DNA from: Candidatus Desulforudis audaxviator MP104C
GTDB lineage: Bacteria > Bacillota > Desulfotomaculia > Desulfotomaculales > Desulforudaceae
Length of the DNA stretch: 64,000 nt
NCBI RefSeq assembly: GCF_000018425.1
Contig: NC_010424.1
Location: 1,054,001-1,118,000 of the forward strand
Direction of reading: 5' to 3'
A program made the translations under genes and the position numbers. A model generated the notes under the pieces. That model was not told the DNA's origin and ran no database searches. It saw only the letters and a program-made list of their open reading frames with translations. This document shows, in pieces, positions 47,148 to 57,184 of the stretch (position 1 is the stretch's first letter; each line of letters opens with the position of its first letter).

Positions 47148-49139
47148 TTGCCGCGCGACATTGTTCTGGGCAACGGCTCGATGTTGGTCAACCTTGACCG
47201 GAACCTGAGTCTCAGGGATTTATACTACCCGTTTGTGGGCATGGAAAACCATATTGCGGGCGGTAGATGTTTGCTGGGCGTCTGGGTTGACGGGCAGTTC
47301 AGCTGGGTTCAGAACCCGCAGTGGCAGAAAGAGGCCGGGTATGTGCCCGGCACCCTGATATCACTGGTGCGGGCTGTACACAGCGGTCTCGGCCTGGAGG
47401 TGACTGTGGAAGACGCGGTGCACTACCGGCAAAACCTCTTTCTGCGCCGTATTCACGTCCGGAACCGGTGGCGGGACCGCCGCGAACTGCGGCTTTTCTT
47501 TGTAAACGATTTCCACGTCGGGGGCTGGGATATCGGAGACACCGCCCTGTATGACCCCATTTCCCGGGCGGTGTGCCATTACAAGCGGGACTACTATTTC
47601 TACGTGAGCGGCAACTGTCAGGGACAGCCCATCTACCAGTACCATGTCCAGAAACGGTTCGGCGGCCGCGAAGGCAGTGCGCGAGACGCCGAAGACGGCG
47701 TGTTGAGCGGCAACCCCATTGACCAGGGCTCGGTGGACAGCACCATCAGTTTCCGGGCGGCGCTGGAACCGGAGGGCGAAGTCCAAGCGGACCTTTGGAT
47801 CGCGGCAGGCCGGAGCCTGGACGAGGTACGCAACCTGCACGCCTGGGTGGCGGACAACGAGGCGGACCGGTTGATGAACGAGACCGCCAGCTTCTGGCGG
47901 CACTGGTTGGCGCTCGCGGAGCGCGACTGGGCTGATTTGCCGGCGGAAGTGGTGGCGCTTTTCAAGACCAGCCTGCTGGTGACGCGCACCCAGATCGACA
48001 ACAACGGAGCTGTTCTGGCCGCGAACGATACCGACATCCTGAGCACCAACCGGGATCACTATTCGTACGTGTGGCCGCGTGATGGCGCCCTGGTGGCGCG
48101 TATGCTGGACGGCGCCGGCTACCACGAAATTACGGCGGCCTTCTATCGTTTTTGCGCCCGGACCATCAGTCGCGAAGGCTACTTCTACCACAAATACAAC
48201 CCGGACGGAACGGTGGGCTCAAGCTGGCATCCCTGGACGGCCGAGGTGGAGGAAGGGCTGCCGATCCAAGAGGACGGAACCGGACTGGTGCTCTGGGGAC
48301 TCTGGAAACATTTTGAGTATACCGGAAACGTGGAGTTCCTGGCCTCGCTGTACCTGTCCGTGGTCAAGCCCGCGGCCGACTTCATGGTCCGTTACCGCGA
48401 ACCGCGCACCGGCCTGCCGCACCAGAGTTTTGACCTCTGGGAGGAACGCAAGGGCGTGTTCACCTTCACCGCCGCAGCCGTTTGGGCCGGGCTGACTGCC
48501 GCCGCCCGCTGCGCGCGGCTTCTGGGCGACGGTGCGGCTCAGGAGAAATGGGAGGAAGCGGCGGGAAAGGTGCACGCCGGCATCCTGCGGGAACTCTTCG
48601 ATCCGGAACTGAACCGGTTCATCCGGGGGCGCTTCAAAGGGGGTGACGGGTCCTGGGTCGAGGACCACGCTCTGGACGCCAGCCTTTACTGGATCTCCGG
48701 GCTGGGAGTCCTGCCCCCCGACGATCCCCGGGTGAAAGCGACCATGCAGGCCGTGGCGGAGGGATTGTGGGTGAAGACCGACATCGGAGGCGTGGCGCGG
48801 TACGCCAACGACTACTATTTCAAACGGAGCGACGATATCGAAAAAGTACCAGGCAATCCCTGGTTCATCTGTACCCTATGGTTGGCGAACTGGTACGTCG
48901 ATTCGGCAGAGACACCGGCGGAACTGGCGAAGGCCCGCGAACTCCTGAAATGGGCCCACCGTTACCGGCTGGACACAGGCATACTGCCGGAGCAAGTGCA
49001 CCCCTACACGGGCGAGCCGCTTTCGGTGGCGCCCCTGACCTGGTCCCACGCCACCTTTTGCCAGGTGGTGTTAAGCTACCTGGCCAAATGGCACGCCTTC
49101 CGGGACTTGCCACTGAAACCGGAGAGCGGTTATGATTAG
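47148..49139 (+). CDS. GH15 family glucoamylase-like glycoside hydrolase
   Basis: 663 residues: an N-terminal beta-sandwich domain (about 1-270, beginning DIVLGNGSMLVNLDRN) and a C-terminal (alpha/alpha)6 barrel. The barrel shows YVWPRDGALVARMLD, DLWEERKGVFTFT with the catalytic Glu, and GILPEQVHPYTG with the second catalytic Glu. Members release glucose from alpha-glucans or act on trehalose. TTG 47148 follows TGGAGG. No signal peptide is seen, so it works inside the cell, fitting turnover of stored glucan. It is divergent from the GH57-DUF4912 pair. Confidence 0.9.
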   Translation: MPRDIVLGNGSMLVNLDRNLSLRDLYYPFVGMENHIAGGRCLLGVWVDGQFSWVQNPQWQKEAGYVPGTLISLVRAVHSGLGLEVTVEDAVHYRQNLFLRRIHVRNRWRDRRELRLFFVNDFHVGGWDIGDTALYDPISRAVCHYKRDYYFYVSGNCQGQPIYQYHVQKRFGGREGSARDAEDGVLSGNPIDQGSVDSTISFRAALEPEGEVQADLWIAAGRSLDEVRNLHAWVADNEADRLMNETASFWRHWLALAERDWADLPAEVVALFKTSLLVTRTQIDNNGAVLAANDTDILSTNRDHYSYVWPRDGALVARMLDGAGYHEITAAFYRFCARTISREGYFYHKYNPDGTVGSSWHPWTAEVEEGLPIQEDGTGLVLWGLWKHFEYTGNVEFLASLYLSVVKPAADFMVRYREPRTGLPHQSFDLWEERKGVFTFTAAAVWAGLTAAARCARLLGDGAAQEKWEEAAGKVHAGILRELFDPELNRFIRGRFKGGDGSWVEDHALDASLYWISGLGVLPPDDPRVKATMQAVAEGLWVKTDIGGVARYANDYYFKRSDDIEKVPGNPWFICTLWLANWYVDSAETPAELAKARELLKWAHRYRLDTGILPEQVHPYTGEPLSVAPLTWSHATFCQVVLSYLAKWHAFRDLPLKPESGYD

Positions 49140-49492
49140 CTAGGAGACCGCTGCAAAACTACGCCTGGCTTTGTCAGGCTTGCCGTCCGGTGCTCACGTA
49201 CCACCCAGTACGCTCCGCGCCGTCCGGCTTCGCCTTTCGCGCCATGCTTGTTTTTCGCGGCCTCCAGGCTTTTGAAACAGTCATCCAGCAAGGTGTCTCG
49301 CACCTAATTTTCTTGTGTGATTTCTGGTTCTGCAACACGCTCCTAGCGCTACTAAGTTAAGTTAAGTTGATCCGGAGACTGTTGAGAAAACCTTAAGCCT
49401 TCTTCTTACCTTACCGTGGCTGGAAATCTTGCCAAACTGAGCTTTGAGGTTCTGGCGAAAAACTCAACTTGGTGTAAGAGGGTGAGCGAAAC
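49140..49492 (+). repeat. 353-bp intergenic region, structured and possibly repetitive
   Basis: No gene seen. It contains the hairpin GCCTG (49163-49167) / CAGGC (49175-49179), a directly repeated GCCGTCCGG (49182-49190 and 49219-49227), two GTAC units between them (49198 and 49208), and a run of three AAGTT repeats (about 49354-49368). Such composition resembles dispersed intergenic repeats of clostridial genomes, but no other copy lies in this window. Confidence 0.45.
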
Positions 49493-49912
49493 ATGACTGG
49501 TGAAGTTTCGGACGCCGAACTCCGCGAGCTGTTACAACCGGGCCGCAGAGTGGCGGTGGTGGGCCTCTCGCCCAAACCGGACCGCGACAGCCACCGGGTG
49601 GCGGCCTACCTCCAGGCAAAAGGTTTCCGCGTTCTTCCGGTCCATCCCAAGGCCCGGGAGATTCTCGGGGAGCCGGTCTATGCCCGTCTAGAAGAGGTGC
49701 CCCCGCCGGTGGACATGGTATACATTTTTCGCAAGGGTTCCGAAGTGCTCCCGTTTGTGGAGACGGCCGCCGGGTTGCGGCCGCTGGCGGTCTGGCTGCC
49801 TCTGGGGGTGACCAGCCCGGAAGCGGTCGAGGTGGCCCGGAGGTACGGCTTTCTCCTGGTGATGGACCGCTGCATGATGATCGAGCACGCTAGGCTCGCA
49901 GGAGGGTCGTAA
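49493..49912 (+). CDS. CoA-binding domain protein (YccU type)
   Basis: 139-residue single-domain Rossmann protein of the CoA_binding_2 family: RRVAVVGLSPKPDRDSHRVAAYL, VLPVHPKAREILGEPVY and MDRCMMIEH. Members bind coenzyme A or a related nucleotide; no reaction is established. ATG 49493 follows GAGGGTGAG. It stands one base upstream of trmL. Confidence 0.9.
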   Translation: MTGEVSDAELRELLQPGRRVAVVGLSPKPDRDSHRVAAYLQAKGFRVLPVHPKAREILGEPVYARLEEVPPPVDMVYIFRKGSEVLPFVETAAGLRPLAVWLPLGVTSPEAVEVARRYGFLLVMDRCMMIEHARLAGGS

Positions 49913-50374
49913 ATGGTGCACGTTGTCCTGGTGGAACCGGAGATCCCCCAGAATACCGGAAACATCGCCCGTACCTGCGCGGCCACCGGCTCGGTCCTGC
50001 ACCTGGTTCACCCGCTGGGATTCTCGGTTTCCAACCGGTATCTGAAGCGGGCCGGACTGGACTACTGGCATCTGGTTGAAGTGCACCACCACCCCAGTTT
50101 TGACGAGGTTTGCCGGCGCTACCCCGATCGGCCCTTTTTCTTTGCCACTGCGCGTCGGGGTCGTCGCTACACCGATGCCCGATACCCGGACGGGTCCTTT
50201 TTGGTGTTCGGCAAGGAAACCACCGGGCTACCGGCGGAACTCCTCGAAGCGAACGCCGAGCAGTGCGTGCGGCTGCCCCAGCGGGAACCAGCCCGGTCCT
50301 TGAATCTGTCCAACGCTGTGGCCGTGCTGGTGTACGAGGCGCTGCGCCAGCAGGGCTTTCCGGGACTCCGCTGA
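49913..50374 (+). CDS. trmL: tRNA (cytidine(34)-2'-O)-methyltransferase
   Basis: SpoU/TrmD-type knotted methyltransferase, 153 residues, modifying the wobble ribose of certain tRNA-Leu species (interesting given the tRNA-Leu(CAA) at 62.5 kb). N-terminal VLVEPEIPQNTGNIARTCAATG, FGKETTGLP and the C-terminal RSLNLSNAVAVLVYEALRQ are the three SpoU motifs. ATG 49913 follows CAGGAGGG. dnaE follows 77 bases later. Confidence 0.95.
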   Translation: MVHVVLVEPEIPQNTGNIARTCAATGSVLHLVHPLGFSVSNRYLKRAGLDYWHLVEVHHHPSFDEVCRRYPDRPFFFATARRGRRYTDARYPDGSFLVFGKETTGLPAELLEANAEQCVRLPQREPARSLNLSNAVAVLVYEALRQQGFPGLR

Positions 50375-50451
50375 ATAGTTGTCAACTTTTCCCTCCCGGC
50401 AGGAAACACCGCCGGTTTTCCCGAATCCCTACCCGGGAGGCGAAGGCTTTC

Positions 50452-53400
50452 GTGACTGACTTTGTCCATCTGCACACCCACACCGAATACAGCTTGCTGG
50501 ACGGGGCGGCCCGCATCAAAGACCTAGTCCGGCGGGCGGCTGAATTTGGTATGCCCGCCCTGGCGATTACGGACCACGGGACCATGTTCGGGGTGGTCGA
50601 GTTTTACAAGGCCTGCCGGAACGCGGGTGTCAAGCCGGTCATCGGCTGCGAGGTCTACGTGGCACCGCGCACCCGGCACGACCGCCAGTCCGGCATTGAC
50701 GACAAGCTGGCGCACCTGGTGCTCCTGGCCGAGAACGAGCGGGGTTACAGGAACCTGCTCCGACTGGTCTCGCTTTCGTTTACAGAAGGTTTTTATTACA
50801 AACCCCGGATCGACCGGGAGATTCTGGCGACACACCGGGAGGGCCTGATCGCCCTGAGCGCGTGCTTGGCGGGAGAGATCCCGGAACTGATACTGGCCGG
50901 GAAGCCGGACCGAGCCCTGGAAACAGCCGCTGAATACCGTGACCTCTTCGGGAAAAACTTCTACCTGGAACTCCAGGATCACGGCCTGCCGGGACAGTCA
51001 GTCGTGAACCGTGGCCTGGTCGATATTGGCAAACGGCTGGGGATTGAGCTGGTAGCCACCAACGACGTCCACTACGTGGAGCGGGAACAGGCGGAAAACC
51101 AGGACATCCTCCTGTGTATCCAGACGGGGAAGACGGTGCACGATGCCGGGCGGCTGCGGTTTGAGGGCGACCAATTCTATTTCAAGAGCGGGGGCGAAAT
51201 GGCCCGCCTGTTTGCGGAGTTGCCCGCAGCCTTGGCGAACACCCGGCTGATCGCCGAACGCTGCAACCTCACCCTCGACTTTGAAACGCTCCACCTACCC
51301 GAATACCGGGTACCGCCCAACTACGATGCGGACACCTACCTGGCCGAGTTGTGCCACCAGGGTCTCGCGCGGCGTTATTCCCCGGTCAGCGATGACATCC
51401 GCCGCCGGCTCGACTACGAGCTGAGGGTCATCGCGGAGATGAAGTACAGTTCCTACTTTCTAATCGTTTGGGATTTCATCCGGTTTGCCCGTGAAAAGGG
51501 CATTCTAGTGGGGCCGGGCCGGGGTTCGGCGGCCGGCAGCCTAGTGGCCTATTCCCTCGGGATCACGAACATCGACCCCCTGGCTTACGGCCTGCTGTTC
51601 GAACGGTTCCTGAATCCCGAGCGGATCTCCCTGCCGGACATCGACAGCGACTTCTGTTTTGAACGCCGGGGGGAAGTCATCGACTACGTGTTCGAAAAAT
51701 ACGGCCGCGACTGCGTGGCCCAGATCATCACCTTCGGGACCATGGCCGCCCGCGCCGCCGTGCGCGACGTGGGGCGGGCGCTGGGGCTGCCCTATGCCGA
51801 GGTGGACCGGATCGCGAAGCTCATCCCCGGCGAACCGGGGATGAGCATTGAAAAAGCGCTTGAGCGATCACCCGAACTTGCCGAACTGTACGAGCGGGAT
51901 GAAAACGTGCGCAAGGTGCTTGAGGCGGCCCGTGCCCTGGAAGGGATGCCCCGGCACGCGTCCATACACGCCGCGGGGGTGGTGATCGCCAAAGAGAAGC
52001 TCACCAACTACGTCCCGCTGTACCGCACTTCGGACGGGGTAGTGGCCACCCAGTTCTCCATGGAAGCCATCGAGGAGCTTGGTCTTCTGAAAATGGACCT
52101 TTTGGGCTTGCGCACACTGACGGTGATCGGGGACACGGTGGAATTGATCCGGCGTCACCGGGGGCAGAAGCTCGAGATGGAGACCATCCCGCTGGACGAC
52201 CCGGCGACTTACGATCTCCTGGGACGCGGGGATACCGCTGGCGTTTTTCAGCTGGAGTCCAGCGGGATGCGCAGCATTCTACGCGAACTCCGCCCGGAGG
52301 TTTTTGAAGACGTGATCGCCCTGGTGGCCCTGTACCGACCCGGACCCCTGGGCAGCAGGATGGTTGAGGATTTCATCAAACGCAAGCACGGCAAGACCGA
52401 GGTGCAGTACCTCCACCCGAAGTTAAGGCCGATTTTGAAGGACACCTACGGGGTAATCCTGTACCAGGAACAGGTAATGCGCATTGCCAGCGACCTGGCC
52501 GGTTTCAGTCTCGGGGAGGCGGACCTCTTGCGCCGGGCTATGGGCAAGAAGAAGCCCGAAATCATCGCCGGGTTGCGCGATCAATTCCTGGAGGGCGCCA
52601 CGGCGCACGGGGTGGACCCGGCGGTGGCCGGGCAGATTTTCGACCTGATGGCCTATTTCGCCGGCTACGGCTTCAACAAGTCCCACAGCGCCGCCTACGC
52701 GCTGATTGCGTACCAGACCGCCTACCTGAAGGCGAATTACCCGATCGAGTATATGGCGGCACTGTTGACCTCTGTCAGGGATAGTCCGGAGAAGGTCTCC
52801 AGCTACGTGGAGGAGTGCCGGCGCCTGGGGATCGAGGTGCTCCCGCCGGACGTGAATGAAAGCCGCAAGGACTTCACGGTGGTGGGTGACAAGATCAGGT
52901 TTGGTTTGGCCGGGGTAAGGAACGTGGGAGAGGCGGCGGTGAACGCGGTCATCGAGACCCGCGAACGGAACGGTCCGTTCAGGAGCCTGCCGGATTTCTG
53001 CTCCCGGTTGGATGGAAAGGTGGTCAACAAACGAATGGTGGAGAGCCTGATCCGGGCCGGCGCTTTTTCCAGCCTCGGTTTCCGGAGGACGCAGCTTCTG
53101 GCCGTGATGGACGAGGCTTTGAGCTTCTCCCAACGATTGCAGAAGGAAAAGGAATCAGGCCAGTTGAGCCTCTTCGGGGACTGGGGGGATTTCGGGGGGG
53201 AGGGAACGGCGGCGGCCGCTCCGGAAATAGTGGTGCCGCACCTGGCGGAGTTCGAGCGCCACGAGATTCTGGCCATGGAAAAGGAAATGCTCGGGCTATA
53301 CTTAAGCGGTCACCCCCTGCAGGAGTTCAAGGACACCTTGCGCCGCCTGACGACGGTTAATGCCGTGGAGATTCCGGAGCTGAACCCCGGGCAGCAGGTC

Positions 53401-53679
53401 ATCCTCGGTGGGCTGGTGGTTGGGTTGAAGACGATCACCACCCGCAAAGGGGAGCCGATGTGTTTCTTGAACCTGGAGGACCTGACGTCACGCGCCGAGA
53501 TCGTAATTTTCCCCAGGGTCTATGCCCGTTTCCGGCACCTGTTGCGGCCGGACGCGGTGATACTGGTCAACGGCACCGTGAATAATAACGGGGAAGGGAA
53601 CAAGATCGTGGGAGACTATATCACGGACCTCGAACCGGGCGGTCCTGACCTGCTCGAGAACCACCCGTTCGGGGGCTGA
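50452..53679 (+). CDS. dnaE: DNA polymerase III alpha subunit DnaE
   Basis: 1075-residue DnaE-type replicative polymerase. N-terminal PHP domain (FVHLHTHTEYSLLDGA, ALAITDHGTMFG), polymerase core with GPGRGSAAGSLVAY and the catalytic PDIDSDF, then the GYGFNKSHSAAYAL region, helix-hairpin-helix, and a C-terminal OB domain (VILGGLVVGLKTITTRKG). GTG 50452 follows GGGAGG with 11-base spacing; the longer open frame upstream is a trmL shadow. Firmicutes usually also have PolC, which is not in this window. Confidence 0.97.
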   Translation: MTDFVHLHTHTEYSLLDGAARIKDLVRRAAEFGMPALAITDHGTMFGVVEFYKACRNAGVKPVIGCEVYVAPRTRHDRQSGIDDKLAHLVLLAENERGYRNLLRLVSLSFTEGFYYKPRIDREILATHREGLIALSACLAGEIPELILAGKPDRALETAAEYRDLFGKNFYLELQDHGLPGQSVVNRGLVDIGKRLGIELVATNDVHYVEREQAENQDILLCIQTGKTVHDAGRLRFEGDQFYFKSGGEMARLFAELPAALANTRLIAERCNLTLDFETLHLPEYRVPPNYDADTYLAELCHQGLARRYSPVSDDIRRRLDYELRVIAEMKYSSYFLIVWDFIRFAREKGILVGPGRGSAAGSLVAYSLGITNIDPLAYGLLFERFLNPERISLPDIDSDFCFERRGEVIDYVFEKYGRDCVAQIITFGTMAARAAVRDVGRALGLPYAEVDRIAKLIPGEPGMSIEKALERSPELAELYERDENVRKVLEAARALEGMPRHASIHAAGVVIAKEKLTNYVPLYRTSDGVVATQFSMEAIEELGLLKMDLLGLRTLTVIGDTVELIRRHRGQKLEMETIPLDDPATYDLLGRGDTAGVFQLESSGMRSILRELRPEVFEDVIALVALYRPGPLGSRMVEDFIKRKHGKTEVQYLHPKLRPILKDTYGVILYQEQVMRIASDLAGFSLGEADLLRRAMGKKKPEIIAGLRDQFLEGATAHGVDPAVAGQIFDLMAYFAGYGFNKSHSAAYALIAYQTAYLKANYPIEYMAALLTSVRDSPEKVSSYVEECRRLGIEVLPPDVNESRKDFTVVGDKIRFGLAGVRNVGEAAVNAVIETRERNGPFRSLPDFCSRLDGKVVNKRMVESLIRAGAFSSLGFRRTQLLAVMDEALSFSQRLQKEKESGQLSLFGDWGDFGGEGTAAAAPEIVVPHLAEFERHEILAMEKEMLGLYLSGHPLQEFKDTLRRLTTVNAVEIPELNPGQQVILGGLVVGLKTITTRKGEPMCFLNLEDLTSRAEIVIFPRVYARFRHLLRPDAVILVNGTVNNNGEGNKIVGDYITDLEPGGPDLLENHPFGG

Positions 53680-53714
53680 ACTTTCGGGGATGACGGGTAT
53701 TGCCGTTCGTATCC

Positions 53715-53744
53715 TTGTCAACCAGGTTTTAGATGTGGTATCAT
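53715..53744 (+). promoter_or_regulatory. Sigma-A promoter of mtrB
   Basis: TTGTCA (53715-53720), 18-base spacer, TATCAT (53739-53744), ending 32 bases before the mtrB start. Confidence 0.6.
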
Positions 53745-53776
53745 ACAACTGAAGTTGACAGCGAGGTGCACCGAAT

Positions 53777-54016
53777 ATGGGTGATTCCTGGGCATCGGAA
53801 TATGTGATCATCAAAGCTCTGGAAAACGGGGTAACGATCATGGGTCTTACCCGGGGGCGGGAAACCAAGTTCCATCACACGGAAAAATTGGACCGGGGCG
53901 AAATAATGGTGGCCCAGTTTACCGAGCACACGGCGGCAATCAAGATCCGGGGCCGGGCTGAAGTCTACACCAGACACGGGATGATCTGCACTGAGAATCA
54001 CGGTATCCAGGGCTGA
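53777..54016 (+). CDS. mtrB: Trp RNA-binding attenuation protein (TRAP)
   Basis: 79-residue homologue of Bacillus MtrB, which forms an 11-subunit ring, binds tryptophan and wraps (G/U)AG repeats in the trp leader RNA to stop transcription or translation. The match runs along the whole length: YVIIKALENGVTIMGLTRG, TKFHHTEKLDRGE and AQFTEHTAAIKIRG. The Lys-Phe-His RNA-contact region and the Thr-rich tryptophan-binding strand are kept. It stands between dnaE and the acc genes; no trp genes or anti-TRAP are in the window, so the target is elsewhere. Confidence 0.95.
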   Translation: MGDSWASEYVIIKALENGVTIMGLTRGRETKFHHTEKLDRGEIMVAQFTEHTAAIKIRGRAEVYTRHGMICTENHGIQG

Positions 54017-54109
54017 CGCTCTGGATATAATTCTTTCTAGTCAAAAAAGGAATTTCGGACCGAAGGGTGAAGGTACTTTTGGTGACTGGAAGGAATGGAG
54101 GCTTTTCCC

Positions 54110-54298
54110 GTGTGGACCGTAGTTTATATTACCCCGAACGTGACTGAAGCAGAAACCATCCGGGATCACTTGAGCCGCGAGGGTGTGCTGGTCAGACTGC
54201 GCAAGATCGGTCCGGAAGACGGTGACGGCCAATCACTGGAGATTCTGGTGCCTGAAGCCGAAGTTGGTGAAGCGCTAGAAGTACTGAACACCTTGTAG
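54110..54298 (+). CDS. Small DUF2007-like protein
   Basis: 62 residues with a beta-alpha-beta pattern: VVYITPNVTEAETIRDHLSREGVLVRLRKIG then SLEILVPEAEVGEALEVLNTL. This resembles the putative signal-transducing DUF2007 fold; no function is known. GTG 54110 is chosen because GGAGG lies 8 bases upstream; ATG 54095 would place the ribosome-binding site inside the gene. It precedes accD by 30 bases and may be co-transcribed with it. Confidence 0.7.
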   Translation: MWTVVYITPNVTEAETIRDHLSREGVLVRLRKIGPEDGDGQSLEILVPEAEVGEALEVLNTL

Positions 54299-54328
54299 GA
54301 ACGAAAGAGGTGGAGAGTCGTTTTTGAC

Positions 54329-55156
54329 TTGTTCAAGAAATCCAAGTACTTTACGGTCCGGCCGGAAACAAAGCGGGAAATACCGGAGGGCCTCTGGATC
54401 AAGTGCCAGTGCGGCGCGATTCTCTTTGCCAAGGACCTGGAGCGGAACCTGAAAGTCTGCCAGAAATGTGCCCACCACTTCCGGCTCACCGCGAGGGAAC
54501 GGATTAGGATCACACTGGATACGGAGGATTTCGAAGAACTGGACGCCGGGCTTGCCCCGCGGGACCTGCTGGGATTCCCCGGCTATGCCGAGCGGCTGGC
54601 GGCGAACCAGAAGCAGACCGGGCTGAATGAAGCCGCGATCAGCGCCGAGGGAACCATTGGCGGTCACCGGGTGGTGCTGGTGGTCATGGATTCCCATTTC
54701 ATTATGGGCAGCATGGGTACGGTGGTCGGGGAGAAAGTGGCCCGCGCCGCCGAACACGCTGTACGGAACAGACTGCCGCTGATTGTATTTTCTGCTTCCG
54801 GGGGGGCCCGGATGCAAGAAGGGATTCTCTCCCTTATGCAGATGGCCAAAACGGCGGCGGCCATCGGCCGATTGGATAGCGCCGGCCTGCTGTACGTGTC
54901 GGTGCTTACCGATCCGACCATGGGCGGGGTCAGTGCGAGCTTTGCTTTTCTGGGGGACATCATCTTGGCTGAGCCCGGAGCGCTCATTGGGTTTGCCGGG
55001 CCGCGGGTGATCGAGCAGACTATCCGGCAGAAATTGCCGGACGGCTTTCAACAGGCGGAGTTTTTGCAGGAGCACGGGTTTGTCGACGCGGTGGTGCCCC
55101 GCAGCCGGCTGAAGGACACACTGATCAAGATTATTGGTATGCACCAAGCGGGGTGA
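54329..55156 (+). CDS. accD: Acetyl-CoA carboxylase carboxyltransferase subunit beta
   Basis: 275 residues, zinc-containing beta subunit of the carboxyltransferase that makes malonyl-CoA. N-terminal zinc ribbon CQCG...CQKC, then the crotonase-type core with SASGGARMQEGILSLMQM and DPTMGGVSASFAFLGD. TTG 54329 is the likely start. It is followed directly by accA, but neither accB nor accC is near; those functions map to 11.7-14.9 kb. Confidence 0.96.
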   Translation: MFKKSKYFTVRPETKREIPEGLWIKCQCGAILFAKDLERNLKVCQKCAHHFRLTARERIRITLDTEDFEELDAGLAPRDLLGFPGYAERLAANQKQTGLNEAAISAEGTIGGHRVVLVVMDSHFIMGSMGTVVGEKVARAAEHAVRNRLPLIVFSASGGARMQEGILSLMQMAKTAAAIGRLDSAGLLYVSVLTDPTMGGVSASFAFLGDIILAEPGALIGFAGPRVIEQTIRQKLPDGFQQAEFLQEHGFVDAVVPRSRLKDTLIKIIGMHQAG

Positions 55157-55163
55157 CACATTA

Positions 55164-56111
55164 ATGCCGACTGTGTTTGATTTTGAACGGCCGATCTCGG
55201 AACTGGAGACCAAGATTGAGGAGTTAAAGCAGTTTTCCGCCGAGAAGGGGCTGGATTTGAAACACGAAATCGAGGTGCTCGCCGAACGGGCGGCCACGCT
55301 TAAGAAAACCATTTACGGCGACCTGAGCCCTTGGCAGAAGGTGCTCATTGCGCGGCACCCGGACCGTCTGGGCTCGCGGGACTACATTGAGAGCTTCTGC
55401 TCCGAGTTCATCGAGCTCCACGGGGACCGGGCCTTCGGCGACGATCCCGCCGTGATCGGCGGTATCGGCCGGATGAACGGCTATGTGGTCACCGTGGTGG
55501 GTCACCAAAAGGGTCGGGACACCAAGGAGAACCTGGCCCGCAACTTCGGTATGATTCACCCGGAGGGGTGCCGGAAGGTGCTGCGGCTGGCCAGGCAGGC
55601 CGAAAAGTTCCAGCGGCCGCTGATTTGCCTGATCGACACTCCCGGGGCACACTGCGGCATCGGGGCGGAGGAACGCGGGCAGGCCGAAGCCATCGCCCGG
55701 AACATATCGGCTCTAAGCACACTACGGGTGCCGATCGTCGTGGTGGTCATCGGTGAGGGGGGCAGCGGTGGCGCACTGGCGCTGGGGATCGGGGACCGCC
55801 TGTTAATGCAGGAGCACGCCGTTTTTTCCGTCAGTTCCCCGGAAGCCTGTGCCAGCATATTGTGGAAGGATGCGGGCCGGGCCCGTGAAGCTGCGGAGGT
55901 GCTGAAAATGACCGCCCAGGATCTGCTCTCCCTGGGAGTGATCGATGAGATTGTTCCCGAACCCTTGGGCGGCGTCCACCGGGATCCGGGGCAGGCGGTG
56001 GAGATGCTTCGGGAAAGCCTGTTCCGGAACCTTGATGAACTTTGCCGAATGGACCTCGAACAATTACTGCAAGCCCGCTATCATAAATACCGGACAATCG
56101 GAAACTTATAA
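55164..56111 (+). CDS. accA: Acetyl-CoA carboxylase carboxyltransferase subunit alpha
   Basis: 315 residues, alpha subunit partner of AccD. Helical N terminus (ISELETKIEELKQF), then the core with FIELHGDRAFGDDPA, GHQKGRDTKEN, IDTPGAHCGIGAEERGQAEAIARN and GEGGSGGALALGIGD. ATG 55164 follows GGGGTG. Together AccA and AccD need a biotinylated carrier, which probably comes from the AccB unit of the pyruvate carboxylase fusion. Confidence 0.97.
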   Translation: MPTVFDFERPISELETKIEELKQFSAEKGLDLKHEIEVLAERAATLKKTIYGDLSPWQKVLIARHPDRLGSRDYIESFCSEFIELHGDRAFGDDPAVIGGIGRMNGYVVTVVGHQKGRDTKENLARNFGMIHPEGCRKVLRLARQAEKFQRPLICLIDTPGAHCGIGAEERGQAEAIARNISALSTLRVPIVVVVIGEGGSGGALALGIGDRLLMQEHAVFSVSSPEACASILWKDAGRAREAAEVLKMTAQDLLSLGVIDEIVPEPLGGVHRDPGQAVEMLRESLFRNLDELCRMDLEQLLQARYHKYRTIGNL

Positions 56112-56132
56112 GTTTAAGAACTAATGCATCAT

Positions 56133-56155
56133 CCCCGACCAGATCGGGGGTGTTT
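56133..56155 (+). terminator. Terminator-like hairpin between accA and pfkA
   Basis: CCCCGA (56133-56138) pairs with TCGGGG (56144-56149) across a short loop, followed by GTGTTTG. The T run is short, so termination may be partial. Confidence 0.55.
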
Positions 56156-56201
56156 GTCTATGACCGCCCATGCGGCCATTGACGCAAGCCGGAAGGAGTA
56201 G

Positions 56202-57170
<969 letters not shown>

Positions 57171-57184
57171 GGGTGGGGGTATTT

